This document shows positions 21,501-29,191 of a DNA stretch of 64,000 nt, piece by piece. Under the pieces are notes generated by a model. It worked only from the letters and a program-made list of their open reading frames with translations. It was not told where the DNA came from and did not search any database. Origin of the DNA: Janthinobacterium violaceinigrum (GTDB lineage: Bacteria; Pseudomonadota; Gammaproteobacteria; Burkholderiales; Burkholderiaceae_D); assembly GCF_009208555.1 (NCBI RefSeq), contig NZ_WFLI01000009.1, positions 154,920 to 218,919 of the forward strand, in the 5' to 3' direction. Numbering within the stretch: position 1 is the first letter of the stretch; the number at the start of each line of letters is the position of its first letter. The translations under genes were made by a program, and so were the position numbers.

Positions 21501-24500
21501 GATGGAGCCGGGCATCGTGACGGTGGCCACGTTGGGCTGGTCGTTCGGCACTTCCACCGATGTCGTGGCGATGCGGCTGACCACGGTCGACAGGTTGCTG
21601 GCCGGCTGGATGTAGCTGAGCTGGAAGCTGAAGCCCTGCCCCGCCGCCAAGGTGGCCGGCACGCCGCTGAAGGTCACCAGGCCGGAGCCGCCGTTGTAGC
21701 TGCCCGTCACGCCGCCGAGATTGACGCCGGCCAGGCCGGGCGCCAGTTGCAGGCTGTACGTCACGCCTTCGGCCGGCCCGGGGCCGATATTGCTGAAATT
21801 GACGGTGCCCGCAATCGTGTCGCCCGCATGCGTGCTGCCGGGAAAACCGTTCAGGGTCGTGGTCACGTCGACCAGCAATTTCACGGCCGTGCTGGTGGTG
21901 CTGCAATCGCCGGGCTGCGGGCAGGCAGGGTTGTCGGGGCCGCTCGGCACCACCGTATTGACATAGGCACCGGCCCCATTGGCCACGCCCTTGACGACGA
22001 TATTGAGCGTGGCGCCTGCCGCCATGCCGGCGGGAATGGAACACACGAGCTGGTTACCGTTCGGCACCGCGCAAGTGGCGGGCGACGCGGGCAACACTTG
22101 CCACAGGGTCAGATTGGCCGGCAAGGTGTCCGTCAGGGTGACGATGCCCATGGTCGCGCCCGTGCCCGTATTGGCCACGGCGATCGTCCACGTCAGCGCC
22201 TCGCCCACGTTGATGTTGCTCCTGTCGACGGTTTTACGCACGGCCACCTGCGGGCTGAGGATGGTGGTGGCCGTCTGGCACGAAGCGGCCTGGGCACAGG
22301 CGGGATTATCGGGTCCGCTCGGCAGCACTTTGTTGCCCAGGCTGCCGCCGGCCGTGCCCCGGGCCGTGATGGTGATGCTGCGGCTGCCATTCATGGCGAC
22401 CAGCTGGCCTGGCGCGACGGTGCACGCTTGCGCGCTGTTGGCCAGCCAGCTGGCCAGCGGCGGACAGCTGACGCCCGCGCCCGGCATGACGGACAGCACC
22501 GCCACGTTGGCGGGCAGGATGTCGGTCAGGGTCACCACGCCCAGGTTGGCCAGGCTGCCCGTATTCGTGGCCGTGATGGTCCAGGTAATCGTCTCGCCCA
22601 CGTTGGCCGTCGTCTTGTCGGCCAGTTTCGTCACGCGGATGATGGGGCCGGGCACGGTTGCCGTGGCCGTGTTCGGCAAGTGGTTCGCCACTTCCACCGA
22701 GGTCGTGGCAATGGTCGACGTCACCATCGACAGGTTGTCGGCCGGCTGCGTGTAGCTGACATTGAAACTGGTGCTCTGGCCATTCGCCAGGCCCACGGGC
22801 AAGCCGCTGAGGGTGACGACGCCCGTGGCGGAATTGTAGCTGCCGGCGGCGCCCGTCAGGACGACGTTGCTCAGGCCAGGCGTCAGTTGCAGGGTGTACG
22901 TGACGCCTTCGGCGGGGCCAGGTCCCACGTTGGCGTAGGTGACGGTGCCGGAAATCATGTCGCCCGCCAGGGTATTCGGCGGGAAATTATTCAGGGTGGT
23001 GGTGACGTCGACGAGCAGCTTGACCACCGTGGTGGTGGTGCCGCAATCGCCGGGCAACACGCAGGCGGGAGTATCGGGACCCGATGGCAGCACGCTGTTG
23101 ACGGCGGCGCCAGCCACGGTGACCGTGGCGCTGACGACGATTTTCGCCGAGGCGCCGGGGGCCAGGCCGGCCGGCACGCTGCATGCGAGGTTCTGGCCCG
23201 CCACGGGCGCGCAGGTGGCGGGCGCCTGCGGGCTGACGACGACGTTCGTCAGGCCGGCCGGCAAGGTATCGGTCAAGGTGACGGCGCCCGTGCTGGCGCC
23301 CGTGCCGCTATTGCTCACCGTTAAGGTCCACGTGAGCGTGTCGCCCACGTTGATGCTGGCCTTGTCGACGGTCTTTTTCACGGCCACGTTCGGGCTGGTG
23401 ACGGTGGTGGTGGTCTGGCAATTGGCCGGCGTGGCGCAGGCGGGATTGTCGACGCCGCTTGGCACGAGGCTGTTGGCCACCGTGCCGGCCGCATTTGCCA
23501 CGGCCTTGATCAGCACCGTTGCCTGCATGCCGCTGGCCAGCCCAGGCGGTATGGTGCACGTCAGCGTGTTGCCGGCGGGCACGCCGCAACTGGCGGGCGC
23601 CACGGGCAGGATCTGCAGCGCGCCCACGTTGGCGGGCAAGGTATCGGTCAGGGTGATCGGGCCGTTCGTGGGGCCGCTACCGCTGTTGATGGCTTTCAGG
23701 GTCCACGTGATGGTGTCGCCGAGGTTGACGGTGGTCCTGTCGACGCCTTTCGTCACGGCCACGCTGGGGCTGGTCACCGTGCTGGTGGTGGCGCAGGCGG
23801 CAGGCGTGGCGCAGGCCGGGTTGTCGGCGCCGGACGGCACGACGCTGTTGTTGTAGGTGCCCGCCGCGGCAGGCTGGGCCGTGACGATGAAGCCGGCGCT
23901 GCCGCCGTTCGCGGCCAGGCCGGCCGGCACCGTGCAGGTGAGGATATTGCCCACCGGCGCAGCGCAGGTGGCGCTGCCGACCAGCGCCACGTTCAGGTTC
24001 AGCAGGTTGGCCGGCAAGGTATCGGTCAGGGTGATGGGCGCGGTGCTCGCGCCATCGCCGCTATTGGTCGCCGTGACGCTCCAGCTCAGGGTGGCGCCGA
24101 TATTGATGCTGGCGTGGTCGACGGATTTCGTCACCGCCACCTTGGGGCTGGTGATCGTAGTGACCGTGCGGCAGTTTTCCGCCGTGGCGCAGGATGGATT
24201 ATCGGGGCCGGTCGGCATGATGCGGTTGGCCAGGCTGCCGCCCGCCGTCGCGTGCGCCGTGATGGTGACGCTGCGGCTGCCGTTCAGGGCCGCCAGCTGG
24301 CCGGCGGCGATGGTGCAGGTCTGGGTGCTCGACGCCACCCAGGCCGCCAGCGGCGGGCAGTTCACGCCGGGACCGGGAAGCACGCTGGTGACGGCCAGGT
24401 TGGGCGGCAGCAGATCGGCCAGGCTCACGACGCCCTGGTTGGCGATATTGCCCGTATTGCTGGCCGTGATCGTCCACGTGATGTTCTCGCCCACGTTGGC

Positions 24501-27161
24501 CGTCAGCTTGTCGGCCACCTTGGTGACGCGCACGTTCGGCCCCGGCACCATCACGGTGGCCGTATTCGGCAAGTCGTTGGCCACTTCGACGGAGGTGGTG
24601 CCGATCACGCTGGTGACAAACGAGGTGTTCGTGGGCGGCTGCGTATAGCTGAGATTGAAGGTGACGCCCTGCCCGGCCGCCAGGTTCGGCGGCAGGCCCG
24701 ACAGGACGATGAAACCCGTGCCCGCGTTGTACACACCCGTCACGCCGCCGACGGACACGCCCGTCAAGCCAGGCGGCAATTGCAGCGTGTATGTGACGTT
24801 TTCCGCCGCGCCCGGTCCCATGTTGCGGTAGGTAACCGTGCCGCTGATGGCATCGCCCGCATTCGTCGAGCCGGGAAAGCCGTTCAGGGTGGTGGTGACG
24901 TCCACCAGCGCCTTGCTGACCACCGTGGTGGTCTGGCAGGCGCCCGCCGTGGCGCAGCTGGCGCCATTGCCGCCGGACGGCGCCACGCTGTTGACGAAAT
25001 TGCCGGCCGCCGTCGGCACGCCGGTGAGGCTGACTACGGCACTGGCGCCCGGCGCCAGGCCGGCCGGCACGCTGCAGCTGAGCGTATTGCCGGCCAGCGG
25101 CGCACAGGTGGCGGGCGCCGTGGGCGTGACGACGATGCTGGCCAGGTTGGCCGGCAAGGTATCGGTCAGGGTCAGGGTGGCCGTGGTGGCGCCCGTGCCG
25201 GTATTGTTCGCCGTCAAGGTCCACTGCACGGTGTCGCCGATGAAGGCGCTGGTCTTGTCGACGCTTTTTTGCACGCGCACGAGGGGACTGACGATGCCCA
25301 GGCTGTCGCTGTCGACGTTGTTCGCGGGGATAGGGTCCAGCGTGCTCGCGCCGGCCGTGGTGGTGATCGTCAGGCTGCCGCTGGCGGGCAGGTTGAAGGT
25401 GGAACTGCAATTGATGCGCGAACCGGGAATGAACGGCGACACGGGCGCACTGCAGGTGGCCGTGGCGCCGGCGGGCAAGCCGCTCATCACGCAGGTGGGC
25501 GCGGCCGCGCTGTCGGGACCGTTGTTCGTGCACACGCCCGTCACCGTCACGGGCGAACCGGCATTGTAGGGACCGGCCGGCACCGTCGTGACGGCTTGCA
25601 TGTCCGCCTGCAGGCGGCGGTTGCTGATGGTACAGGTGACGGGCGCCTCGGGCATGGTGAAGTTGCCCCCGTTGGCCGCGCCGCTGGAAATGACGGCCGC
25701 CGTATCCGTACGCACGCAGCTGTAGCTGCTCTGGTACTGGGCCAGCACGGTGGCCGTGCCCGCGTTTTCCGCAAACGTCGCGAGGTTGCCCACGCGTACC
25801 ACGGCGCTGGCCGTGGCGCCGTTGCCGCCCTGCACGCCCGCCGTGCCGTTGGCATTCATGATGAACAGGCCGCTGTCGCTGGCCGGCGCCAGCACCTTGA
25901 GCACCGTCAAGGTATTCGTCCTGACGGTGGCCGTGGTGCTGCTGCTGTTGTTGCTCAGATCGCTATCCGTTTCGTTGGGCGACACGGTCACGTTGGCCGT
26001 ATTCACGATGCTGGCGGCGTCCCCCGGCGTGGCCGTGATCGTCACCGTCAGGTAGGAGCCCGCGGTGGGATCGCTGACGGCGCCATTCACGGGCAGGTTG
26101 CCCATGGTAATGCTCACATTGTTGCTGCCCGAACCCGAGGTTTTCGTGCCGCAGGAAGCGCTGCCGCTGGCGGCGCAGGTCCAGCTGACATTGCTCAGGC
26201 TGGCCGGCAGCACGTCGCTGAAGGTGGCGCCCGCGCTGAGGGCCGGACCGCGGTTCCACACTTTCATGGTGTAGCTCAGGGGCTTGCCGACGGAAAACTG
26301 CGCCGGGCCCACCTTGCTGACGGCCAGGTCCGTCTTGCTATTGGTACAGTCGGCATAGGAGCTGGCCAGGCTGGGGTCGCGCAATTGTGCTGCGGGAATA
26401 ATTTCCGTCACATTGTCGGGACGCGTCCAGCGCATGTGCAGATAATTGATGCCGCCCACGTTATTCCACAGGACGCGGGCCAGATAACAGCCGCCGGGCG
26501 TGGCGCTATTGAAATTGCCGGCCAAATTCTGGAAATCCGTTTCATTATTCGAATATTCGGCCACGCTGCCCACGGCCACGTTGTACACGGTATTGCGGTA
26601 ATTGGTCGAATACTGGGTCGAGAAATCCACCTTCACGTCATCGTCGTGCGCGACGCTGAATTTGTAATTGCCCGCCTGCGGAAACACCACCAGCGTGTAC
26701 ATCACGCGGCCCATGATCCAGGCGCGGCAGGCAGGGGACGTCTGCTGCGTATCGAAGTTGCATAGCTGCCCGGGATTGGCGGCCGTGCCATTGGCCCAGT
26801 CCAGCTGCGCCGAGGTGCCCGTGCGCGCCGCGTTGGCGGCGGGATTGGCGGCCAGCGCCGCCAGGCTGGCGAGCCGGCCCGTGCTGCCCGCGTTGAAGCC
26901 GTTGTTGTAATTGGGTGCGGGCGGATTGGCCGGCACCCGCTCGATGCCGCGGTAATCCTCCCACAACACCTGTGCGGCAGCGGGCGCAGCGGCGCCCAGC
27001 AGCAGGGAAGCGAGCACCAGCGGCACAACATGACACTTGGAAAGATGAAACCGGCGGGTGCGGCCGGCAAGCGCGGCCAGCATGCCCAGATAGCGCCCGG
27101 CGGACGAAAAAGCTGCATGGCGGCCGGAACGGCCTGCCGTTTCCTGGTGTGTTTTGATCAT
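15501..27161 (-). CDS. Giant exported DUF11-repeat surface protein with PA14-like and SdrD_B-like domains
   Basis: This is an unbroken frame of about 3,890 residues (3,908 from codon 27227, used for numbering). A long-headed signal peptide ends at about residue 86 (GAAAPAAAQ). A PA14-like domain follows at about 88-290 (FSVAHDDDVKVDF, YLARVLWNNVGG). Next are a first DUF11 unit and a prealbumin-like unit, then twenty DUF11-type modules of about 125-130 residues (650-3180), two divergent domains and a last DUF11 (ISKSVNKTQAEIGDSLQYTI). An SdrD_B-like domain (GKVFVDCNNNHVQDAEELG) and an Ala/Pro-rich tail close the protein. There is no LPXTG or type I secretion signal. DUF11 arrays form rod-like stalks on cell surfaces. 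Start 27161 is chosen because the only earlier ATG (27227) lies inside a probable promoter. The gene is first in an operon with the barrel and OmpA genes. Confidence 0.9.
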   Translation of the reverse strand: MIKTHQETAGRSGRHAAFSSAGRYLGMLAALAGRTRRFHLSKCHVVPLVLASLLLGAAAPAAAQVLWEDYRGIERVPANPPAPNYNNGFNAGSTGRLASLAALAANPAANAARTGTSAQLDWANGTAANPGQLCNFDTQQTSPACRAWIMGRVMYTLVVFPQAGNYKFSVAHDDDVKVDFSTQYSTNYRNTVYNVAVGSVAEYSNNETDFQNLAGNFNSATPGGCYLARVLWNNVGGINYLHMRWTRPDNVTEIIPAAQLRDPSLASSYADCTNSKTDLAVSKVGPAQFSVGKPLSYTMKVWNRGPALSAGATFSDVLPASLSNVSWTCAASGSASCGTKTSGSGSNNVSITMGNLPVNGAVSDPTAGSYLTVTITATPGDAASIVNTANVTVSPNETDSDLSNNSSSTTATVRTNTLTVLKVLAPASDSGLFIMNANGTAGVQGGNGATASAVVRVGNLATFAENAGTATVLAQYQSSYSCVRTDTAAVISSGAANGGNFTMPEAPVTCTISNRRLQADMQAVTTVPAGPYNAGSPVTVTGVCTNNGPDSAAAPTCVMSGLPAGATATCSAPVSPFIPGSRINCSSTFNLPASGSLTITTTAGASTLDPIPANNVDSDSLGIVSPLVRVQKSVDKTSAFIGDTVQWTLTANNTGTGATTATLTLTDTLPANLASIVVTPTAPATCAPLAGNTLSCSVPAGLAPGASAVVSLTGVPTAAGNFVNSVAPSGGNGASCATAGACQTTTVVSKALVDVTTTLNGFPGSTNAGDAISGTVTYRNMGPGAAENVTYTLQLPPGLTGVSVGGVTGVYNAGTGFIVLSGLPPNLAAGQGVTFNLSYTQPPTNTSFVTSVIGTTSVEVANDLPNTATVMVPGPNVRVTKVADKLTANVGENITWTITASNTGNIANQGVVSLADLLPPNLAVTSVLPGPGVNCPPLAAWVASSTQTCTIAAGQLAALNGSRSVTITAHATAGGSLANRIMPTGPDNPSCATAENCRTVTTITSPKVAVTKSVDHASINIGATLSWSVTATNSGDGASTAPITLTDTLPANLLNLNVALVGSATCAAPVGNILTCTVPAGLAANGGSAGFIVTAQPAAAGTYNNSVVPSGADNPACATPAACATTSTVTSPSVAVTKGVDRTTVNLGDTITWTLKAINSGSGPTNGPITLTDTLPANVGALQILPVAPASCGVPAGNTLTCTIPPGLASGMQATVLIKAVANAAGTVANSLVPSGVDNPACATPANCQTTTTVTSPNVAVKKTVDKASINVGDTLTWTLTVSNSGTGASTGAVTLTDTLPAGLTNVVVSPQAPATCAPVAGQNLACSVPAGLAPGASAKIVVSATVTVAGAAVNSVLPSGPDTPACVLPGDCGTTTTVVKLLVDVTTTLNNFPPNTLAGDMISGTVTYANVGPGPAEGVTYTLQLTPGLSNVVLTGAAGSYNSATGVVTLSGLPVGLANGQSTSFNVSYTQPADNLSMVTSTIATTSVEVANHLPNTATATVPGPIIRVTKLADKTTANVGETITWTITATNTGSLANLGVVTLTDILPANVAVLSVMPGAGVSCPPLASWLANSAQACTVAPGQLVAMNGSRSITITARGTAGGSLGNKVLPSGPDNPACAQAASCQTATTILSPQVAVRKTVDRSNINVGEALTWTIAVANTGTGATMGIVTLTDTLPANLTLWQVLPASPATCAVPNGNQLVCSIPAGMAAGATLNIVVKGVANGAGAYVNTVVPSGPDNPACPQPGDCSTTSTAVKLLVDVTTTLNGFPGSTHAGDTIAGTVNFSNIGPGPAEGVTYSLQLAPGLAGVNLGGVTGSYNGGSGLVTFSGVPATLAAGQGFSFQLSYIQPASNLSTVVSRIATTSVEVPNDQPNVATVTMPGSIIRVSKTANKAVANVGEEIIWTITASNTGSLANQGAVILTDLLPANIVVTNVAPDSGVTCPPLASWVANSSQSCSVAIGQLAAGNGQRQIVLTGKASAGGNLANHVMPSGPDNPACFQANSCQTQTTITSPSLALSKSVDKLALNIGDSLTWTVTLANSGTGASTAVATLTDTLPAGLANIVVTPAAPVTCAPLAGNVLTCSVPAGLAAGGNATLQVTARAAAAGSLVNGVSASGTDNPVCLQAGDCSTTSTVSSPLLNASKTVDKTAANVGDTLTWTLTLRNSGSGPSTAIATLADTLPAGLANVLVTPTAPVTCAVPAGNVVNCSVPAGLAAGASATVKLSATATLSGSLVNALLPGGPDNPACAVPGDCQTTTVVSKLLVDVTTTLNGFPASSNAGDAIRGVVTFANVGPGVAETMSYSLQLEAGLGGVSLSPVSGAPGISGVYNSATGMYVLSGLPATLIAGQSASFNLFYTQPASNSSRITSVVGTSSTEIVNDLPNTATTNLPGPVIRASKTVDKVNAAVGDILTWSITATNTGNLPNQNAVVIADVLPANIVVLSVTPDGGVSCPPAASWTAGSVQSCTIAAGQLAAGNGSRKVVITGRGSVGGSLSNRVVPSGGDNPACDTAGACQATTTLVAPQVTVRKSVDKSNASVGDLLTWTITASNGGTGATKSAIVLTDNLPAGVSGVQVLSTQLATCAPVAGNIVTCSVTAGLAPGGQAQVVLRATASAAGVLQNTVLPSGPDNPVCAQAADCTTTTTAIKLLVDVTTTLNGFPGTTSAGDQINGIVSYSNVGPGTAENVTYSLKLAQGLMGVTLSGAAGSYDAVSGMLTVTGLPASLAANELHSFGLSYIQPASNVSTIVSIIATSSTEVQYDLPNTATVTMPGPVIRVTKTANVGNANVGDSIIWTITAINSGGVANLGVVTLADILPPNLTVLAVNADAGVTCPPLANWVANSVQSCSIAAGQLAIGNGTRSVRVTATGTLEGVLSNRVMPSGPDNPACAQANSCESSIVLTGPKVAVRKSVNRASANVGDTVVWTITASNTGTGPTRAVMTLVDTLPAGLTNVVLTPVRATCAPVAGNVLTCSVPAGLIGNGGEASVEVSATVTQAGTALNRVVPSGPDAPLCLAPADCQTSTNVTSPSVMVKKVADKANASIGDTVSWTITATNRGSGATTAAITLTDDLAASLTEIVVTPAAPTTCAPLAANKLVCTVPAGLAPNAVAAVTVSAKVAASGTLSNTIVPAGPDLPRCAQASDCTAVTEVANPAIGAALGVGKVTQLSAKVFTVPYTVVIRNVGKGAAQNVQALDSLRAAFPEPVACRIVAPPAAPAIGGSRQLAVNPGFTGGCGGSDLRLLSGDAALGEGELSVITFTVEITVQDTTLPQYNNSVFASALAGTVANGGGAISVPPAPAAGVIAANPTYTPPVGSLVFDASNNGGSHAGAAATAADVAALADKVDPNRNGNASDTVGGVAYTGEDTPTPVVLLRQVVDVIKAVSAQQQVDASKFEISYTVQAANRYPAGYPTSTMVQVAENLRAVFPTATSVALKPGSLAVTARPASATACVANPDFNGATVFGLLNGMGDLQPQESCNIVFTVLVDFGSVAAIPTVAQLNQVYASTMPGSEAGGRNIGHSYSGADGGNTPVAPASVLALASSADTLLLPATPGATPPSFTPVVFNTKDKPMLLISKSVNKTQAEIGDSLQYTIEVKNTGVATAFGVSVLDKLPAGFRYIDGTTTRNNVVQPDPSGKPGPQLSFKLESLAPNASVSFRYRLRVGVGSLQGDGINRAQATTTNGPPSNEARAKVKVTGGVFTTDACIAGKVFVDCNNNHVQDAEELGIPGVRLYMEDGTNFTTDVEGKYSYCGITPNSHVIKVDGATLPRASRMMEASNRNLGDPHSLFLDTKNGELLRADFIEGSCSNPVLEQVKARRAQGEVRSVEREGGKGGGLSFSSQPAAAPAQATDSANQPVVAPRLPTPAAVPATAPAAGGSHVQ
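17690..25281 (-). repeat. Array of 20 DUF11 modules with higher-order order (C-A-B1-3)x5
   Basis: Twenty tandem modules of about 375-390 bp fall into three types. Type B begins xVAVxKSVDKxxxNxGDTLTW and ends in PSGPDNPxC. Type C begins LLVDVTTTLNGFPG and ends PNTATVxxPGP. Type A begins IRVTKxADKxxANVGExITW and contains CPPLAxW. Their order is B, CABBB, CAB, CABB, CAB, CABB. Short coding words recur in nearly every unit. The fixed C-A-B order shows growth by duplication of a multi-module block, not of single modules. Confidence 0.85.
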
Positions 27162-27755
27162 GTTGTTCGCTAAGAAATGTACCGCTGCAAGATGCAGGAC
27201 AATATAAAAATGACATTTATTTGTCATGATTATATGAACAAGTAACAGTTCAAGCGTACGACAACAGTGCTTTTTTTGTTTCCAACAATGAAATTAAATT
27301 ATCTCGTTGATATTTCGCAACACATTCCTCAAATTAATCGTGTAGTCACGCTGACATTCTATTTTTTACTGCATACTGATTAGCTCGACATAATATTTAA
27401 ATTATCATTTACATAATCATGCGAAACTATCAAACGCGTAGTTTGTTTTCCAAAAGAAATTATTAATGCCAATTAACAGCATTTACTGAAATACGCCTCT
27501 TCCCTGCCTGCGCGGCAAATTCCCCATTCGCTCCTGCGCCGCCGGATATTCTTTTTCCGGCGCCTGTTCTTGATACCAATTTCACGGCATACACGTCCAT
27601 TTCCCTGCAAGACAGGGCAGGCAGCAGGGGGAATTGGTCTTGCAAAACGGACGCGCAGGCGTCGCGGCTATCGCACCGGTGCCCGGATCGCTTACTATCG
27701 CCCCATCGCGCCCTGCGCCACCACCGTGCCATCCCTTTGCCAGGAGTCCTCATTG
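27162..27755. other. AT-rich non-coding region upstream of the DUF11 operon and the YceI lipoprotein gene
   Basis: About 590 bp lie between the divergent genes. The part from about 27200 to 27480 is very AT-rich compared with the flanking coding DNA, as often seen at promoters of surface-protein genes silenced by H-NS-like proteins (MvaT/Bv3F class in this group); that is inference. No gene is seen; frames through it are not supported by composition or ribosome sites. An inverted repeat GCCGGA/TCCGGC lies near 27540-27561. Confidence 0.5.
27199..27227 (-). promoter_or_regulatory. Candidate promoter and palindromic operator of the DUF11 operon
   Basis: On the minus strand ATGACA (27227-27222, five of six to TTGACA) is followed after 15-17 nt by overlapping TATATT and TATTGT hexamers. 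The palindrome ATGACA-N6-TGTCAT (27210-27227) covers the -35 box, a typical repressor position. The leader to the chosen start would be about 30 nt. Confidence 0.4.
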
Positions 27756-28505
27756 ATGCCCCATGCCCATCGCCGCCTGCTGCTGGCTTGCGCCTGCGCC
27801 TTGCTCGCGGCCTGCAGCCCGTTCGCCCCGCCGCCCGCCGCCTCGCTCCCGGCCGCACCCGTAGCGGCGCCAGCCATGCAGGCGCCGCCGTGGCAGCAGC
27901 CGGGCGTGCGCATCCTGCACATCGCCCCGCAGGACTCCCTGCTGACCATCACCGTGCGGCGCGGCGGTGCGCTGGCCCGCCTGGGGCATGACCACGTGGT
28001 TGCCAGCCGCACCCTGCAGGGCGTCGTGGCGCCCGCGCCGGGACGCGCGCAATTCCAGTTCCGGCTCGACGAGATGAGTGTGGATGAAGCTAGCCTGCGC
28101 CAGGCGGCGGGGCTGACGACGACGCCGTCGGCGGACGCCATCGCGGGCACGCGCCACAACATGCTGGTGCGCGTGCTGGAAGCCGAACGCTATCCGTGGG
28201 TGCGTATCGACGCCCGGCGTATCGACGCCCGGCGCACTGGCGACGGCGACGTGCTCGACGCGGACATCACCCTGCATGGCGTGACGCGCACCGTGCAGCT
28301 GCCCGTGCGGATCGAGATGGCGGCCGATGGGCGGAGCCTGCAGGCCAGCGGCAGCCTGCTGTTAAAACAGAGCGATTTCGGCATCGTGCCCTTCGCCGTG
28401 CTGGGCGGCGCCATGGCCGTGCAGGACCAGATGGAACTGGCGTTCCGCATTACCGCCCGGCAGGAGATCAGCGCGCCAGGATCAGGCGCAAGCCCAGGCC
28501 GATGA
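27756..28505 (+). CDS. YceI-family lipoprotein
   Basis: This 249-residue protein starts with a lipoprotein signal (LLLACACALLAAC; acylated Cys in the lipobox LAAC) and a Pro/Ala-rich spacer. A YceI-like lipocalin-type barrel follows: RLGHDHVVASRTLQGVV, the paired-strand SLRQAAGLTTTPSADAI, and a C-terminal DITLHGVTRTVQLPVRIEM. YceI proteins bind isoprenoid-type lipids such as polyprenyl chains. The ligand here is unknown. ATG 27756 has AGGAG upstream. It contains an exact 15-bp tandem duplication that repeats the residues RIDAR. It is divergent from the DUF11 operon, and its 3' end overlaps the LysE gene convergently by 38 bp. Confidence 0.85.
   Translation: MPHAHRRLLLACACALLAACSPFAPPPAASLPAAPVAAPAMQAPPWQQPGVRILHIAPQDSLLTITVRRGGALARLGHDHVVASRTLQGVVAPAPGRAQFQFRLDEMSVDEASLRQAAGLTTTPSADAIAGTRHNMLVRVLEAERYPWVRIDARRIDARRTGDGDVLDADITLHGVTRTVQLPVRIEMAADGRSLQASGSLLLKQSDFGIVPFAVLGGAMAVQDQMELAFRITARQEISAPGSGASPGR
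28203..28232 (+). repeat. Exact 15-bp tandem duplication inside the YceI lipoprotein gene
   Basis: CGTATCGACGCCCGG occurs twice in a row (28203-28217 and 28218-28232), keeping the frame and doubling the residues RIDAR. It is a likely replication-slippage event. Confidence 0.9.
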
Positions 28506-29097
28506 AGATGGTGCCGGCCACGCGGTCCAGCCACAGGCCGGCGCGCGGGCGGCGGTTCAGCCACAGGCCCACGGCGCCGGAAAAATAGCCGAGCAGGCCG
28601 AACAGCACGCAAGCCTGCGCCGTGAAGACCAGGCCCAGCTGCGCCGTCTGCCAGCTGGCATTGCCCTGGCCCGCGACGATAAACTGCGGCAGGAACGAAA
28701 GGAAGAACAGCACGACTTTCGGATTGATACTGTTGGCAAACAAGCCCTTGCCGAACAGGCGCAGCAGCGATTCGTCGGGCAAGGCCGCCGCGCCATCGAC
28801 CTTGGCGCCGCCGCGGCTGCGCAAGGCACCGATGCCCAGCCACACCAGGTACAGGCCGCCAACCACTTTCAGCGTGGTAAAGGCAGCGGGCGAGGCGGCC
28901 AGCAGGGCCGACACGCCGATGGTCGCCAGCACCGTGTGCGTGAGGCAGCCGAGGGCGCAGCCCAGGCCGAATGCCATGCCCTGGCGGCGCCCGCGCGACA
29001 TGCCCACGCCCAGCACCATCAGGTTGTCGGGGCCGGGACTGGCGGTAATGAGGACGGCGGCGGCCAGGAAGGCCAGGAACTGATCGGGACTGAGCAT
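28468..29097 (-). CDS. LysE/RhtB-family amino-acid exporter
   Basis: The product has 209 residues with six hydrophobic segments, as in LysE/RhtB transporters, which pump amino acids or their derivatives out across the inner membrane by proton exchange. Family features are the N-terminal FLAAAVLITASPGPDNLMVLG (the SPGPD motif), GLYLVWLGIGALR and NSINPKVVLFFLSFLPQF. The frame runs further upstream, but ATG 29097 starts exactly at the conserved MLSPDQFLAF. It is divergent from the histidine kinase gene with 94 bp between them. The substrate cannot be told from sequence. Confidence 0.92.
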   Translation of the reverse strand: MLSPDQFLAFLAAAVLITASPGPDNLMVLGVGMSRGRRQGMAFGLGCALGCLTHTVLATIGVSALLAASPAAFTTLKVVGGLYLVWLGIGALRSRGGAKVDGAAALPDESLLRLFGKGLFANSINPKVVLFFLSFLPQFIVAGQGNASWQTAQLGLVFTAQACVLFGLLGYFSGAVGLWLNRRPRAGLWLDRVAGTIFIGLGLRLILAR

Positions 29098-29191
29098 GGA
29101 AGACTCGCAGGCAAAAGGCGACATGATACCGGAGCGGCCGCCATGCCGGCAGGACATGAAATTGCCCGTGTGCCACCGAGAGTCGATTAAA

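Noticed and set aside
17690..25281. CRISPR array suspected from regular repeats
   Set aside because: The period is about 380 bp, coding throughout and degenerate; these are protein modules, not direct repeats with spacers.
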